Below, piece by piece: positions 34,521-44,217 of a stretch of DNA of 64,000 nucleotides. The stretch covers positions 186,001-250,000 of the forward strand of contig NW_026526001.1 in assembly GCF_010183535.1 (NCBI RefSeq), read 5' to 3'. The notes under the pieces are model-generated. The model was given only the letters and a program-made list of their open reading frames with translations, was not told where the DNA came from and made no database searches. Position numbers and translations under genes: made by a program. Within the stretch, counting starts at the first letter, position 1. The number at the start of each line of letters is the position of its first letter. Origin of the DNA: Caenorhabditis remanei. Lineage: Eukaryota > Nematoda > Chromadorea > Rhabditida > Rhabditidae.

Positions 34521-35395
34521 CTCCCGGCTCGGCAATTGACTTGGTTAGGTTGATGGATTTCGGTCTGAGTTCGATCTGATTTGCCGTTGGCTTCCATCCC
34601 TGCTTTTCCCTCGGTTTCGCTCTTCTCAGTGACTCAGGTCTGCTAGTTGTCGGTCGTATCGGTCTGATAGCTCGTTTTGTCGATCGATCAAGTATCGGTC
34701 ACCAAGTTTCGATTCCTGTTCTCTCGTTTGACGTTGGATGTTTAGACTCATAAGAGAGAGGCTCCCAGCAGCAAGATTTGGGAGTTACGTCTTCGATTGT
34801 TGATTTTTCGGCACATTCGTTGTGCCATGCACCATTTCTCAAGTTGACAGAAACTGGAGATGGCCATTTTCAGTCTCAATTAGTAGCACGTTTTAAATCT
34901 TTGTCTCGTGCTTCGGTAGGAAAAATTTCCCAAGTAATTCTCAGAGGAAGAATTTGATTTTCTTCGATTTGCTCTCAGCTCCTTTTTGATCTGTTGTAGA
35001 ACACATCCTCGCATCGTGTGCCTGTCCGATATTTCCAATCCAAATATCGAACACCAACTGGCTCCTTTAGCTTCATCGTCAGCCAGAATCGCTTTTCTGG
35101 CACTGTCACTCATGTGTCCAGTCCGCGGATTTCTCCATTTTATCGCAACGTTGACTCCTGCATTCTCTGTCCAGTTTCGCTACTTTTTCCTTTGGTTGTT
35201 GAGCAAATCGATCTTCGTTCCTCGGTGGTGATGTCCATAAATTGAATCTCTCCAGTGTCTGGAGATTCTGGCTTGTAGTGGTGATGTCCATATGTCCAAC
35301 TTCGTTAGTCGCTCGCCCTCCCGGATGGAGTGAGAAGTCTTCTTTTTGTCCGGGGCCACGCGGTGTTGATCAGAGTTCAAATCCTCGATGCACCA

Positions 35396-35648
35396 TATTT
35401 TCGATGGGTTCTTCTTTATTAGAACATAGAACAATCACATCTATAACCAAGCCTCAGTGGCTTTTATACATAGAAAAGGGGGGAGGAGTTTTAATATATG
35501 AAAACAATAAGTGATGCGGGGGAAGGAATGTCGGGGGATAAAAATGTGAGGATGAGGAAACAATATCAATCAGGAAGCAAAGGGGAAAGTGCAAAAGAGT
35601 TCAAAAGATTATGATTCATCATCAAAAAGGCACCCGGAATCGGGTTGA
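35396..35648 (-). repeat. LTR (253 bp), right copy
   Basis: Direct repeat of 34268-34520. On the minus strand this is the 5' LTR, followed immediately by the primer-binding-site-like TGGTGCATCGAGG. Confidence 0.9.
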
Positions 35649-36305
35649 ACCAGCTAAGATGCAAACCGATAATGGAAAGGAATATTACAATAAAGAGATG
35701 AAAGCTCTATTCAAATCATTTGACATCAATCACTTTTCAACTTATTCGGACAAGAAGGCTTCCATCATAGAGCGATTCAATCGAACTCTCAAAGAAAAAA
35801 TGTGGAAAATGTTCACCTATCAAGGAAATCATAAATGGACAGGAATTCTAGACAAGCTTGTTCGTGGTTACAATAATCATTATCATCGAAGTATTAAAAT
35901 GACTCCCATTGAAGCTTCAAAAAAGGAAAACACAGATCAAGTGTATGAGAATTTATTTCCTGATGAAAAAATTAGTAGCAATAGTAAATTCAAAATAGGC
36001 GATGCAGTAAGAATAACAAAATATAAAGCTATATTCGATAAAGGTTATTTACCTAATTGGAGTACAGAATTATTCAAAATTGATAAAATTCATCTTGGGG
36101 AAATTGTTACCTACTCCATCAAAGATTTAGCAGACGAAGAAATTAAAGGAAAGTTTTATGAAGAAGAACTTACACTATTTAATAATGTAAAAGAAGAATA
36201 CAAAATTGATAAGATATTAAAACGTAGAACTAGTAAAGGAGTAAAAGAATTGTTTGTCAAATGGTATGGTTATCCAGAAAAGTTTAACTCTTGGATTGAA
36301 GACGC

Positions 36306-37556
36306 CTAAACACTCACAACTTTAACTCTGTTATCCTTAATTTCAACAATATTTTCACTCAAAACCAAACAATAGCATTTGGTACTTTGAGCAATACTTT
36401 TTGAGAAAGATGCTTTTATTGTAACATCAGGTCTGGATTGTATAATTCTATCATTCTGTTTAGATACATCAAATTCTAATAGAGGGTAATAGTAATAGTA
36501 TACATCTTCTTCCATAAAAATATAATCTTTAGTTGATTCATAATAACTGTTTCTAAATTCTTTTGCAAAATTGTATTGTTGCACAGCATTAAACTTTTCA
36601 AAATCAAACTTTAAACAATCATGAGGATATCTCTCTGAATTTAGTTCAACATAAATTTCTTCCAATCCACAATTGTCAAACTTGCTTGCATTTAAATAAT
36701 TATTGTCTCTTTCACATTGAAAAGCTACTACAATATACTTTATTTTATCATACTTTGTTCCCAACTTCCAAGTAAATTCCCTATTTCCATTAGAAATATT
36801 ATAGCTTTCAAACTGTCTAGAAATAAAGGGCATCTGAACAAGTTTATTACTCTCAAAGATATTCAACAATTTATTCTGCATTTCCAGACTAGGAACAATT
36901 TTTGGTATAATCCATTGCAGCTTGTTAATTGTCAACTTTGCTGTAAATTCTTGAACGTTTGAGGAGACAATACTATTCTTGTTTTCTGGAGATCTGTAAA
37001 GTGATAACTGATGTTTTCTTCCATAAACAATTTTATTGTAACATTCAGCAAAGCCAAAGATATGAGTGAGTGGGATACAAAAAGTAATTTTACCTTTCCT
37101 ATTTTTTGTATACTTATTTATTTTATAGGTTAGAATATCTTTAGTTTCGAGAATCCATCCAAAAGTATTTTGTTTATTCATAGTACTACTATAGGTTAAC
37201 AACCCTTTCATTAAACTTGCTCTGCCAGGATCCATTAGACTTTCTACTTGCATTTCATCCATGCTATACGTCGCTCTATCAAATAGAAACATTGGTGCGT
37301 TATTAGTCATAGACACTAGATCAGCTTCAGCAAGTGCTTCTCCATCATCTTTAGTAAGACCTACTTCCATGTAAATATATGACTTGTGCAAATGTAGGTA
37401 CTGGTCGCATGTTTCTATGACGAAATTTATTTCTCCGTGTTGATTCAAACTATAGCCTGAAGAAGGAAAAACGCTTATCAAGTTCTCTTTTTGAATGGAT
37501 GCATCGTTCACAATAGGTGTATCAACTACTAACATTTTATCAACAGCCTCTAACAT
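36306..37556 (-). CDS. Polinton major capsid protein, double-jelly-roll type
   Basis: An intact frame of 416 residues from the ATG at 37556. Features shared with Polinton capsid proteins are the early FVIETCDQYLHLHKSYIYME strand pair, the block FLFDRATYSMDEMQVESLMD, and the central FCIPLTHIFGFAECYNKI followed by KHQLSLYRS, which bridges the first and second jelly rolls. This protein would form the hexagonal capsomers of a virion. It is shorter than many Polinton capsid proteins. It is one of the few large genes here without damage. Instead of TAAATG directly at the ATG, it has TAAATAAATT just upstream. The stop codon overlaps the integrase stop tail to tail. Confidence 0.8.
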   Translation of the reverse strand: MLEAVDKMLVVDTPIVNDASIQKENLISVFPSSGYSLNQHGEINFVIETCDQYLHLHKSYIYMEVGLTKDDGEALAEADLVSMTNNAPMFLFDRATYSMDEMQVESLMDPGRASLMKGLLTYSSTMNKQNTFGWILETKDILTYKINKYTKNRKGKITFCIPLTHIFGFAECYNKIVYGRKHQLSLYRSPENKNSIVSSNVQEFTAKLTINKLQWIIPKIVPSLEMQNKLLNIFESNKLVQMPFISRQFESYNISNGNREFTWKLGTKYDKIKYIVVAFQCERDNNYLNASKFDNCGLEEIYVELNSERYPHDCLKFDFEKFNAVQQYNFAKEFRNSYYESTKDYIFMEEDVYYYYYPLLEFDVSKQNDRIIQSRPDVTIKASFSKSIAQSTKCYCLVLSENIVEIKDNRVKVVSV

Positions 37557-37602
37557 TTTCAATTTATTTAGCGAATTTTTTACTAATTTTTAAAAGTAAT
37601 AA

Positions 37603-40015
37603 ATGAGAATAATAACTGTGGCGCTTATACTTTTAGCCTTATACAAAGATGTGTCAAGTAAAGCTATAATTTGTACTGATAACTCGCCTGTTCAATATTT
37701 TAGAATCCCAAAACTACATAAATGCAATTACCATAGAATTCTTAACAGTCGTTCAGAACCTGTGCAGTATGAAGTCTTTAAACCCAATGTTATTGAATAC
37801 ATTTCAGATGCAAAACTTTGTAAAAAATTAGTTAGCGAAGTATCAATGTACACCGACTTTTCTGGATACGAACATATGGTAGAAAAAGAATTGAACAACA
37901 ATCCTATTACACTTGCTGAATGTAGAGAAATGATCAGTAGTAAAAAATGTGGATATGGAACACTATCTCAGGGAAAGTCGAATAGTTGGAGTACAAATAA
38001 TAAAATTGAAGTAGATTATCCAAATAGATTTACCAGCTTTTTCACACCAAAGAGATATTACAAAGAAAATTGTATTGTTATTGAAACAAAAGTTTATTCT
38101 CATTTCAATCAAACAAAGCCGACCAATGTTCTAGCTGATATGAATAATTGTAAATATCAGGACGGCTTCTCTGAAATCAAGAAAAATGAAATCATCACTT
38201 GGGACGTCAACAAAGATCAAAAATGTCAGTACATCTTAATTGGAATACTGGATGGAATGTACAACAACAACCTATGGGTTAACAATGAAAATCAAATTGC
38301 GTTAAACTTCCAAACAAATAAAACTATCAAAGATTGTAACTCTGATCTGACAATAAGTGATGAAGGGTTTGCTGTAAAGAAAATAAATAGATCACAGTAT
38401 GCTCCGAGACAAATTCCAGTCGCTATTCCAACCTACCCACAAAGACAACAGCAAGAGGATGATAGAAGACGTGAGCAAGAAAATAGAAGACGGGAAGAAC
38501 TAAGAAATCAAGAAGACGCTAGAAGACGTGAACAGGAAAGACAAAAACATAATGAAGATTTTGAAAAAAAAGAAGCAAGACAAACTTAAGAAGGAAGAAG
38601 AACTCGAGAAAAAGAAGCAAGAAAAACTTAGGAAAATTCAGGAAGAAGCTGAAATAAAAGAACTCATGAAACAACGGCAAGAAGAAGATTGGACAATTCA
38701 TGATAAGCCTGCAAAAAATGGAAGCAATAAAGTAAATAGAACAAAAAGAGAAATCGCAGACTCGGCATTCTTTCAACCACTACCATTACCAGAGTACAAT
38801 GAATATCTGAAAATCAAACAAGACTGTGAGAACTTACCAAACTATGAGGCATTCAAAAATAGTCGAGAGGGATGCGTCTCGTTAACAACTTATACAGATT
38901 TCATAAACAAAATTGCAAACTTTGAGAAAGAACAACATGTGAATGCGTCAAGACAGGAATCATGGCAACCTCTACCATTCCCCGGTTACGAAGAATATTT
39001 GAATATTAAAGAATATTGTGCCATTCTACCAACTTATGACGAATACAAAACCATCAGAGAAAGCTGTGATGCATTCCCAAGTTATACAGAATTCATTAAA
39101 AGGATAGCCAATTATGAACTGTTTGAAACAGGAAAACAAAGAAGGAAAAGAGAGCTATACTCAGATTTCCAAGCAGCGGGAGAGTTCCAATATCTAGAAA
39201 ACCAATCCAACAATCTACTACGTCATACAACAGAAGTAATGTGTGATATTTTCAACGAGCAGAATGAAGTACTTGAAAGTCTTATAAGAGAAAATCCAAG
39301 AAGATACATCCAAAAACAATTGAATCATTCAGCCGTCAAAGTAAGATTTATAGATTCTGCACAAGTTGTACAAGTTACATTCTGTAAAGAAATTGATGAA
39401 GAAGAGATAGACTTCATAGACATTACTCATTTTGATGGATACAAATTAAGCATGGCACTCGCACAAGGACAAATCCCAATCAAGATAAAAAGTCTTGGAG
39501 ATAAAATTTGGTATTTTAAGAATGACTATTCGGGAGGTATCATCTCAAGCAAACCACAACTTCACCCCATGATTGATTATAGAACCAATATTACAAACAT
39601 GAAAGATTTCAAAGAATTTGATTTAAAGTTCCTTGATGACAAAGTAGTGTTTCATGAGCATATACTCTTAGATATGAAAACTAACATAGAAGAAGAACTA
39701 ATTGATGAAATGAGAGAAAAGGCTGATGTAGCAATCGATATACATGCTAGTAATCAGGATTCAACAATGCCTCATGAGATATTGGATGACGTTGAAGGAT
39801 TCTTTGGTAAATGGTGGCTTAGAATTTGGAGAGTTGGTGTTAGTATTGCGGTAGCATTTGTGTACATATTTATAGCTAGAACTTTTTGGTTGATACTCTC
39901 TCCTAAAACTTTTATTGATAAGAAAAATAAAAGAGAAAGAAATAAACAATATGAAGGGCTAGAGCTTAGAGAATTAGTTAGAAGACCAACTGTCGCATCT
40001 CTAACTGTTGATTAA
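37603..40015 (+). pseudogene. Large type I membrane glycoprotein, candidate Polinton fusogen/envelope, frameshifted
   Basis: Two overlapping frames (37603-38589 and 38528-40015) together describe one protein. The first starts with a signal peptide (RIITVALILLALYK) and has a Cys-rich ectodomain, then an Arg/Glu/Gln-rich stretch. The frames cross in that purine-rich stretch, which contains an A8 run at about 38565. The second frame has two basic cleavage-like sites (RTKR near 38738, RRKR near 39140). It has two tandem copies of a roughly 53-residue unit (38768 and 38963) with Cys pairs at identical spacing, and one membrane helix (39833-39898) with a 38-residue tail. Nematode Mavericks are reported to carry a herpesvirus-like fusogen; this gene has the size, place and topology expected, but I cannot confirm homology. 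Confidence 0.65.
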
Positions 40016-40029
40016 TTTTTCTTTAATAA

Positions 40030-40263
40030 ATGAGATTTTTTAGTACACAAGACAAAAATTCAAGTTATGTAGTTGTTAGCCCAAAAATGAAAGAAAAAGT
40101 AGAGTTGGTAGAAAGTAATAAAGAGATTTTAAAAGAAGCAAAGCCGTCAAGTAAGCCAAAGCCATCGAGTAAGCCAAAACTATCGAAAGCTAACACTGAT
40201 TTTTTGAAAGTTCTCAAAGTGGATCAGGATTTAAAAGAATTTAGATTGTACGAAAGGATTTAA
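40030..40263 (+). CDS. Small basic Polinton protein, 77 aa
   Basis: A Lys/Ser-rich frame starting at a TAAATG motif right after the glycoprotein gene, with a short internal repeat (KPSSKPKPSSKPK). Its stop overlaps the end of the convergent capsid-like gene by 4 bp. No family is recognised; it may be a virion or DNA-binding accessory protein, which is a guess from its charge. Confidence 0.5.
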   Translation: MRFFSTQDKNSSYVVVSPKMKEKVELVESNKEILKEAKPSSKPKPSSKPKLSKANTDFLKVLKVDQDLKEFRLYERI

Positions 40264-40616
40264 ATTATATGTAACTCGATATGAACATCACAAACTTCAA
40301 AGTCAATAAGATTATTTTTCTCATCTACTAATTTCAAAGTAAGTGTGTTACAACTATTCATGGTTTTATGATAGATCAATTTAGTAGGTTCATACATTAC
40401 CATTTTTTCCGTAGTGTTGAACTTGCAAATAATGTTACTTTGTCGCTCATTGATAAATGTATCACAGATAAGACTACATGACAAGTAAACAAAACCTTTG
40501 TTATCTAAAGCACCTTCAACTTTCACTACAGCTATAGAGTTAGCTTTGAAACTTTGGGGGAAATTAAACTGAAATGATTTTTCATTAGAGTGTAGGCTGA
40601 GAAATAGGTGAACCAT
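40260..40616 (-). CDS. Probable minor capsid (penton-like) protein, 118 aa
   Basis: An intact frame starting at TAAATG. The pattern of alternating hydrophobic strands (ANSIAVVKVEGALDNKGFVY, then ICDTFINERQSNIICKF, ending LTLKLVDEKNNLIDFEVCD and VHIELHII) matches a small beta-sandwich. The ending, with a Asp-Glu-Lys-Asn turn followed by a short strand, resembles the C-terminus of Polinton minor capsid proteins, which form the single-jelly-roll pentons. It is shorter than a full penton protein, so it might cover only part of the fold. It is placed between the glycoprotein and the ATPase. Confidence 0.45.
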   Translation of the reverse strand: MVHLFLSLHSNEKSFQFNFPQSFKANSIAVVKVEGALDNKGFVYLSCSLICDTFINERQSNIICKFNTTEKMVMYEPTKLIYHKTMNSCNTLTLKLVDEKNNLIDFEVCDVHIELHII

Positions 40617-40646
40617 TTATTACATGTGTATTCAATTTATTAAATC

Positions 40647-41387
40647 ATGAGTTCTGATTTCAGCGACTATTCCATAAAAAACTATTATTCCGCTAGAAAT
40701 AATAACCCACTTTTACCTAATAACCCACTTTTACCTAATTCAATAAGAGCTTGTATCATTGGAAAGTCTTGATGTGGTAAAACTAACCTATTGATGAACT
40801 TATTACTAGATAAATTTCAAGGAGACGATTATTTAGATTATGACAACTTGTATTTATTTTCTACTACACTGTTTCAACCTTGTTATCAAGCACTCATAAA
40901 TGGATTTGAAAATGGCTTGACTAAAAAAGATATCAGAGAGTGCTTCAAAAAACAAAATTTCATGGTTGAAAAAAATGATCAAAAGAATATAACAATACAC
41001 ACTTCAGAAAACTGTGCTGATATTCCAGACCCTAGTTCTATTGATCCTAATAAAAAGACGCTAATTATTTTTGATGATTTAATGTTAGAGAAACAAAATA
41101 AAATTGAACAATACTATACTCGAGGTAGACATAATAACATTGATTGTTTTTACATTTCACAAAACTATATCAAACTACCTAAAAACACTATCAGAGAAAA
41201 TGCTAATTTCTTCATTATTTTTCCTCAAGACAAGTTGAATCTAGACTACATTTACCGAGATCATTGTAGTGAAATTGATAAGAAAAAGTTTTTAGAGTTG
41301 ACTTCAGCTGTTTGGAAAGACAAGTATTGTTTTCTGACAGTTGATAAGACTAGCGACGTGATAATGGAAAGTTCAGAAAGATGTTAA
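40647..41387 (+). pseudogene. Polinton packaging ATPase (FtsK/A32-type), stop codon in Walker A
   Basis: The frame from 40647 is open except for a TGA at 40770-40772, which falls inside the Walker A loop (GKS, stop, CGKT). After it come YLFSTTLFQPCYQ, the Walker B strand TLIIFDDLM, and sensor-like CFYISQNYIKLP. This enzyme family pumps genome DNA into capsids. An 18-bp tandem duplication (NNPLLP repeated) lies just before the P-loop. The stop means this copy could not make an active ATPase. TAAAT lies 4 bases upstream of the ATG (TTAAATCATG). Confidence 0.85.
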
Positions 41388-41411
41388 AATATTTTATTAT
41401 TTTATAAAGTA

Positions 41412-41627
41412 TTATGAAAGATTTTTAAACACATTACAAACATTCACATATTCATTAAACAAAACATTGATGTTATTTAAAGAAGCATATGTCGACCACG
41501 CCAACACCACAAAGGAACATGTTGAAACACCTAATATTATCCACTTATTAACATCAAATATAGTTAAACATATTAGTGCAAAAAAGCTTAAACCTATAAC
41601 AAATATACTTAGTATTTCAGGATTCAT
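41412..41627 (-). CDS. Small membrane protein with two helices, 71 aa
   Basis: An open frame from a TAAATG start. Two hydrophobic segments (ILSIFVIGLSFFALICLTIF and IILGVSTCSFVVLAW) are separated by a short polar loop, a hairpin membrane topology. It sits tail to tail with the ATPase gene. Small membrane proteins of unknown role are common in virus-like elements; an envelope role alongside the glycoprotein is only inference. Confidence 0.5.
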   Translation of the reverse strand: MNPEILSIFVIGLSFFALICLTIFDVNKWIILGVSTCSFVVLAWSTYASLNNINVLFNEYVNVCNVFKNLS

Positions 41628-41668
41628 TTATTTCACTATATTTTTTTACTTGCTCTTATAGCGCCATA

Positions 41669-41752
41669 AATGCAAAAGTGCAAAAGTGCAAAAGTGCAAA
41701 AGTGCAAAAGTGCAAAAGTGCAAAAGTGCAAAAGTGCAAAAGTGCAAAGTGA
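41669..41752. repeat. 8-bp microsatellite (GTGCAAAA)n
   Basis: About ten uninterrupted copies of GTGCAAAA between the two-helix gene and the next gene. It ends 16 bp before the next ATG, so it may alter that gene's upstream region. Confidence 0.95.
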
Positions 41753-41767
41753 AATATAGTGAAATAA

Positions 41768-42214
41768 ATGAACTCGTATTTATATAAGAATAAAGACATT
41801 TACTTTATACATTCTAATCCATGTTTAACTTATCAGAAACTAAATATTAAGAAACTATATGAAGAAAAGATGATTGCGTTTTTTGGACCGAAACCTATTG
41901 GTACTTCGGATTATATAAGCAGATTATTATTAAGAGGAAATAATCATTTGTTTTTTGGAACAAAGGAGGAATTATACACCATTGAAAAAGATCATTGTTC
42001 TTATAAATATTCAGATGCTAAGAAAATTAAAATAGTTCTTGACACTAAACAACCAGAACATTTAAAAGAGCACTCATTTGTTAAAAGTGGGAAGCCAAGT
42101 AAAAAGCATAAAGATTACAATGACACAACCCATTCTGATTACCACACACCACCATCTAAATCATTCACACTATTTTTAAATGAGATGGAAAGTGAAAAAA
42201 TTTTCATTAAGTAA
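41768..42214 (+). CDS. Polinton protein of unknown function, 148 aa
   Basis: An open frame from TAAATG. The N-terminal half is mixed (IRMIAFFGPKPIGTSDYIS-like region with GTSDYISRLLLRGNN), and the C-terminal third is basic and His/Lys-rich (KSGKPSKKHKDYN). No catalytic motif is recognised. It lies between the microsatellite and the convergent coiled-coil gene. Confidence 0.5.
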   Translation: MNSYLYKNKDIYFIHSNPCLTYQKLNIKKLYEEKMIAFFGPKPIGTSDYISRLLLRGNNHLFFGTKEELYTIEKDHCSYKYSDAKKIKIVLDTKQPEHLKEHSFVKSGKPSKKHKDYNDTTHSDYHTPPSKSFTLFLNEMESEKIFIK

Positions 42215-42225
42215 TTTCGATTCTT

Positions 42226-42612
42226 CTAAATAGCGATTCCTTCACAGTTTCTGATAGAATTATCATATTCAAGTTTATCTACTTGTGAATTCAACTGATC
42301 TATCGCTTCAACTGCCATTCTTTCCTTAGAAAATAGATGTGAGAGATGTTGAGTAAGACTTTTAATCATCGGTATTAGTTCATTACTTTCACCAAAAGCA
42401 GACGACACAAATTTGTTAATCGAATCTAATTCCTCATGAATTGCTTTAGCATCCTTGTATAGTTTACTATTTTTATGTTTTTGTAAGCACTCATTAAGAA
42501 ACTCGGTGATTTTAGAGTCGTTATTGAGACCGTTAAGAATATTATCAGTTTGAGTTTTCAACACTTTGGCCACGTCTTGTCTAGTTGTAGTTAGTGTGTG
42601 TATCTTGGTCAT
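42226..42612 (-). CDS. Coiled-coil Polinton protein of unknown function, 128 aa
   Basis: An open frame from TAAATG, rich in heptad-like helices (FVSSAFGESNELIPMIKSL, AVEAIDQLNSQVDKLEYDN). There is no membrane segment. It could be a structural or scaffold protein; the function is unknown. Confidence 0.5.
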   Translation of the reverse strand: MTKIHTLTTTRQDVAKVLKTQTDNILNGLNNDSKITEFLNECLQKHKNSKLYKDAKAIHEELDSINKFVSSAFGESNELIPMIKSLTQHLSHLFSKERMAVEAIDQLNSQVDKLEYDNSIRNCEGIAI

Positions 42613-42654
42613 TTATATAGAAAATATTGTAAATAATTTCGAGTTAAAAAAATT

Positions 42655-43041
42655 TTAACACTTGTTCATCGTTGGTTTGAGAAGATTAATTTTAGTGCAA
42701 CGCTCTCGTTCCACGCAGCGTGCGGAACCACGATCACTCAAGTCACTCATGCTACTACTTGTCGGATTATTAATTTCATACAACTTTAAGTCTTGACTAC
42801 TAAAGTCTTGACTACTAAAGTCTTGACTACCTCCCGAATGTATATTATCGAAAGCAGTATTTCGAGGTTTTCTGTCTATGTATCTACTGACATCCATTTC
42901 TTTTGCTAATGCCCATAAGCCGTCGTATAGAGTTTGTGTTGTAAAATTATGTTGTTTAACCCACTTTCTTTTATTAATTCTCAAAGGAGTTTTATCTTGA
43001 TCACTAATGTACATTCTGGCTAACACTAACTTTTGTGACAT
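42655..43041 (-). CDS. Small Polinton protein of unknown function, 128 aa
   Basis: An open frame from TAAATG. The N-terminal half is basic (RINKRKWVKQHNF). A 15-bp tandem repeat gives SQDFSSQDFSSQD in the middle, and the C-terminus is Cys/Arg-rich (ARCVERERCTK). No family is recognised. Confidence 0.5.
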   Translation of the reverse strand: MSQKLVLARMYISDQDKTPLRINKRKWVKQHNFTTQTLYDGLWALAKEMDVSRYIDRKPRNTAFDNIHSGGSQDFSSQDFSSQDLKLYEINNPTSSSMSDLSDRGSARCVERERCTKINLLKPTMNKC

Positions 43042-43117
43042 TTATCTATTACAAATATTTATAGAATAGTATAAGAGTGTATGAAATTGTATAAGAATGT
43101 ATAAGAATGTATAAGAA

Positions 43118-44113
43118 CTACATACCAATATTCAAGTAAATAACTCCCAAGTCTTTCTTCTTGATTACTTTCTGTCTGACTAGTTCATCTAACATTGCAT
43201 GAATTTTATTATACTCCCCATTGTTTCCAGCCTGATACGAACCTATAGATAGTCTTAAAGAGTCCATTAGAGAGTTAGTGTCTGATGGCAAATATAAAGT
43301 ATTTACCGAGCCTCCAACATTGCTTTCAGCTTCGCTGCCAACATGAGGCGATGGTTTGAATGAGATAGAGCTACCCGACGCTGTAGAAGTTTTAGCAACA
43401 AAATAATTAGCCTTGATAAACTTCCATTTATCACTAGAATCTGCATTATATCTTTTACAAGTTTTATCAAAACCCTGATACAAAGCATCAGAACATATTA
43501 AAATCTTTTGGTAATTTGAGGTATCCTCAGCTGTTACATTTTTTATGTTGGGAGACTTTTTGATTAGCAATTCCATCAGACCTACAGTTGCTGTATACTC
43601 TTCATCGTTAACCTTTATAATGTTCTGATCGAATGATACGTCTTTGTTGCCAATGGTATACTTTTCCTCATCTTTGCTAAACTTGATAGAGTATCCGGCA
43701 TTACTTCTATCGGAATTATCTTGAAGGTATCCAACGATCAGATTACTAACCACTAGATCGGAGGTAGATGGAGCTGTGTTAGGTAAAATTACTGATGGTT
43801 TTCTGATCAGACTCTGATTCCTTGGTGTAGCTAGTGTTGATGTGGAGAGGCCAGAAACTATTGACCGCTGTGTTGGAGCTTTAAAATTGTTGAGAGTTTC
43901 TACTATTTTGTTCTTTTCATCAATACTTTCTTCTTGAAGTTTTTTGTTGGATTCTAAGATTGGTTTGAATACGTCTATCCTATGATCTTCTACATTTTCT
44001 AAGTCTGTTCTCTCTTGTAAGTTCTTTAATTTGTGTTCTTTTCTATTTTTTAGAAAGCTTTGAACGATGTCATTTCGTCTCTTGGGGTCGTAAATCTCAA
44101 CTACTGAGTGCAT
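43118..44113 (-). CDS. Conserved Polinton protein (DUF8207-like), 331 aa
   Basis: An intact frame from TAAATG. It begins DPKRRNDIVQSFLKNRKEHK, a charged helix, and in the middle has the block SIKFSKDEEKYTIGNKDVSF followed by VNDEEYTATVGLMELLIKK. This arrangement of a basic helix, a linker and a YxIGxxxVxxD...YxxTxGLxELL module recurs in animal Polintons between capsid and polymerase genes. I associate it from memory with the domain called DUF8207, not verified. Its role is unknown; a structural or DNA-associated function is usually assumed. Confidence 0.6.
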   Translation of the reverse strand: MHSVVEIYDPKRRNDIVQSFLKNRKEHKLKNLQERTDLENVEDHRIDVFKPILESNKKLQEESIDEKNKIVETLNNFKAPTQRSIVSGLSTSTLATPRNQSLIRKPSVILPNTAPSTSDLVVSNLIVGYLQDNSDRSNAGYSIKFSKDEEKYTIGNKDVSFDQNIIKVNDEEYTATVGLMELLIKKSPNIKNVTAEDTSNYQKILICSDALYQGFDKTCKRYNADSSDKWKFIKANYFVAKTSTASGSSISFKPSPHVGSEAESNVGGSVNTLYLPSDTNSLMDSLRLSIGSYQAGNNGEYNKIHAMLDELVRQKVIKKKDLGVIYLNIGM

Positions 44114-44217
44114 TTATTATATGAAATATTGACCACTTTTCTACGTTATTAACCCAAAATGTAATAATTTACAAAAAATTTTTTCATGATATTTTAGTAT
44201 TATTTCCAACTATATAA

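Larger units (their letters stand above)
34268..35648 (-). mobile_element. Internally deleted LTR retroelement inside the integrase gene
   Basis: Two direct repeats of 253 bp (34268-34520 and 35396-35648), differing at only a few bases, flank 875 bp. The insertion is bordered by ACCAG on both sides (34263-34267 and 35649-35653), a 5-bp target duplication. On the minus strand the sequence right after the upstream LTR begins TGGTGCATCGAGG, ending-complementary to a tRNA 3' CCA and so a likely primer-binding site. GAGCCGGGAG next to the other LTR may be the polypurine tract. The interior keeps only short frames with scattered Cys/His (35291-34880) that may be a Gag zinc-knuckle relic. There is no reverse transcriptase, so it moved with help in trans. 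The few LTR differences imply a fairly recent insertion. Confidence 0.88.
33709..36309 (+). pseudogene. Polinton integrase with N-terminal zinc ribbon and C-terminal chromodomain, interrupted
   Basis: The gene lies in two pieces, 33709-34267 and 35654-36309, separated by an LTR retroelement. The first piece starts with two CxxC pairs (CLKCQ...CDVCG), a zinc-ribbon-like domain, then the integrase N-region (YTLHKPARKNYKTERVYI) and the first catalytic Asp in QSDLVEM. The second piece carries the second Asp (QTDNGKEYY) and the Glu (SIIERFNRTLKEKMW), followed by a chromodomain (KELFVKWYGYPEKFNSWIED). This is a DDE recombinase of the retroviral integrase type, which inserts the element and makes the 6-bp duplication. 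Apart from the insertion I see no break. It starts at TAAATG and its stop overlaps that of the capsid gene on the other strand. Confidence 0.93.

Noticed and set aside
34880..35434. Minus-strand short ORFs in the LTR retroelement as real genes
   Set aside because: Short, frame-shifted relative to each other, at best a Gag zinc-knuckle relic of a deleted element.
38519..38776. 85-codon minus-strand hydrophobic ORF
   Set aside because: Antisense shadow of the Lys/Glu-rich part of the glycoprotein gene.
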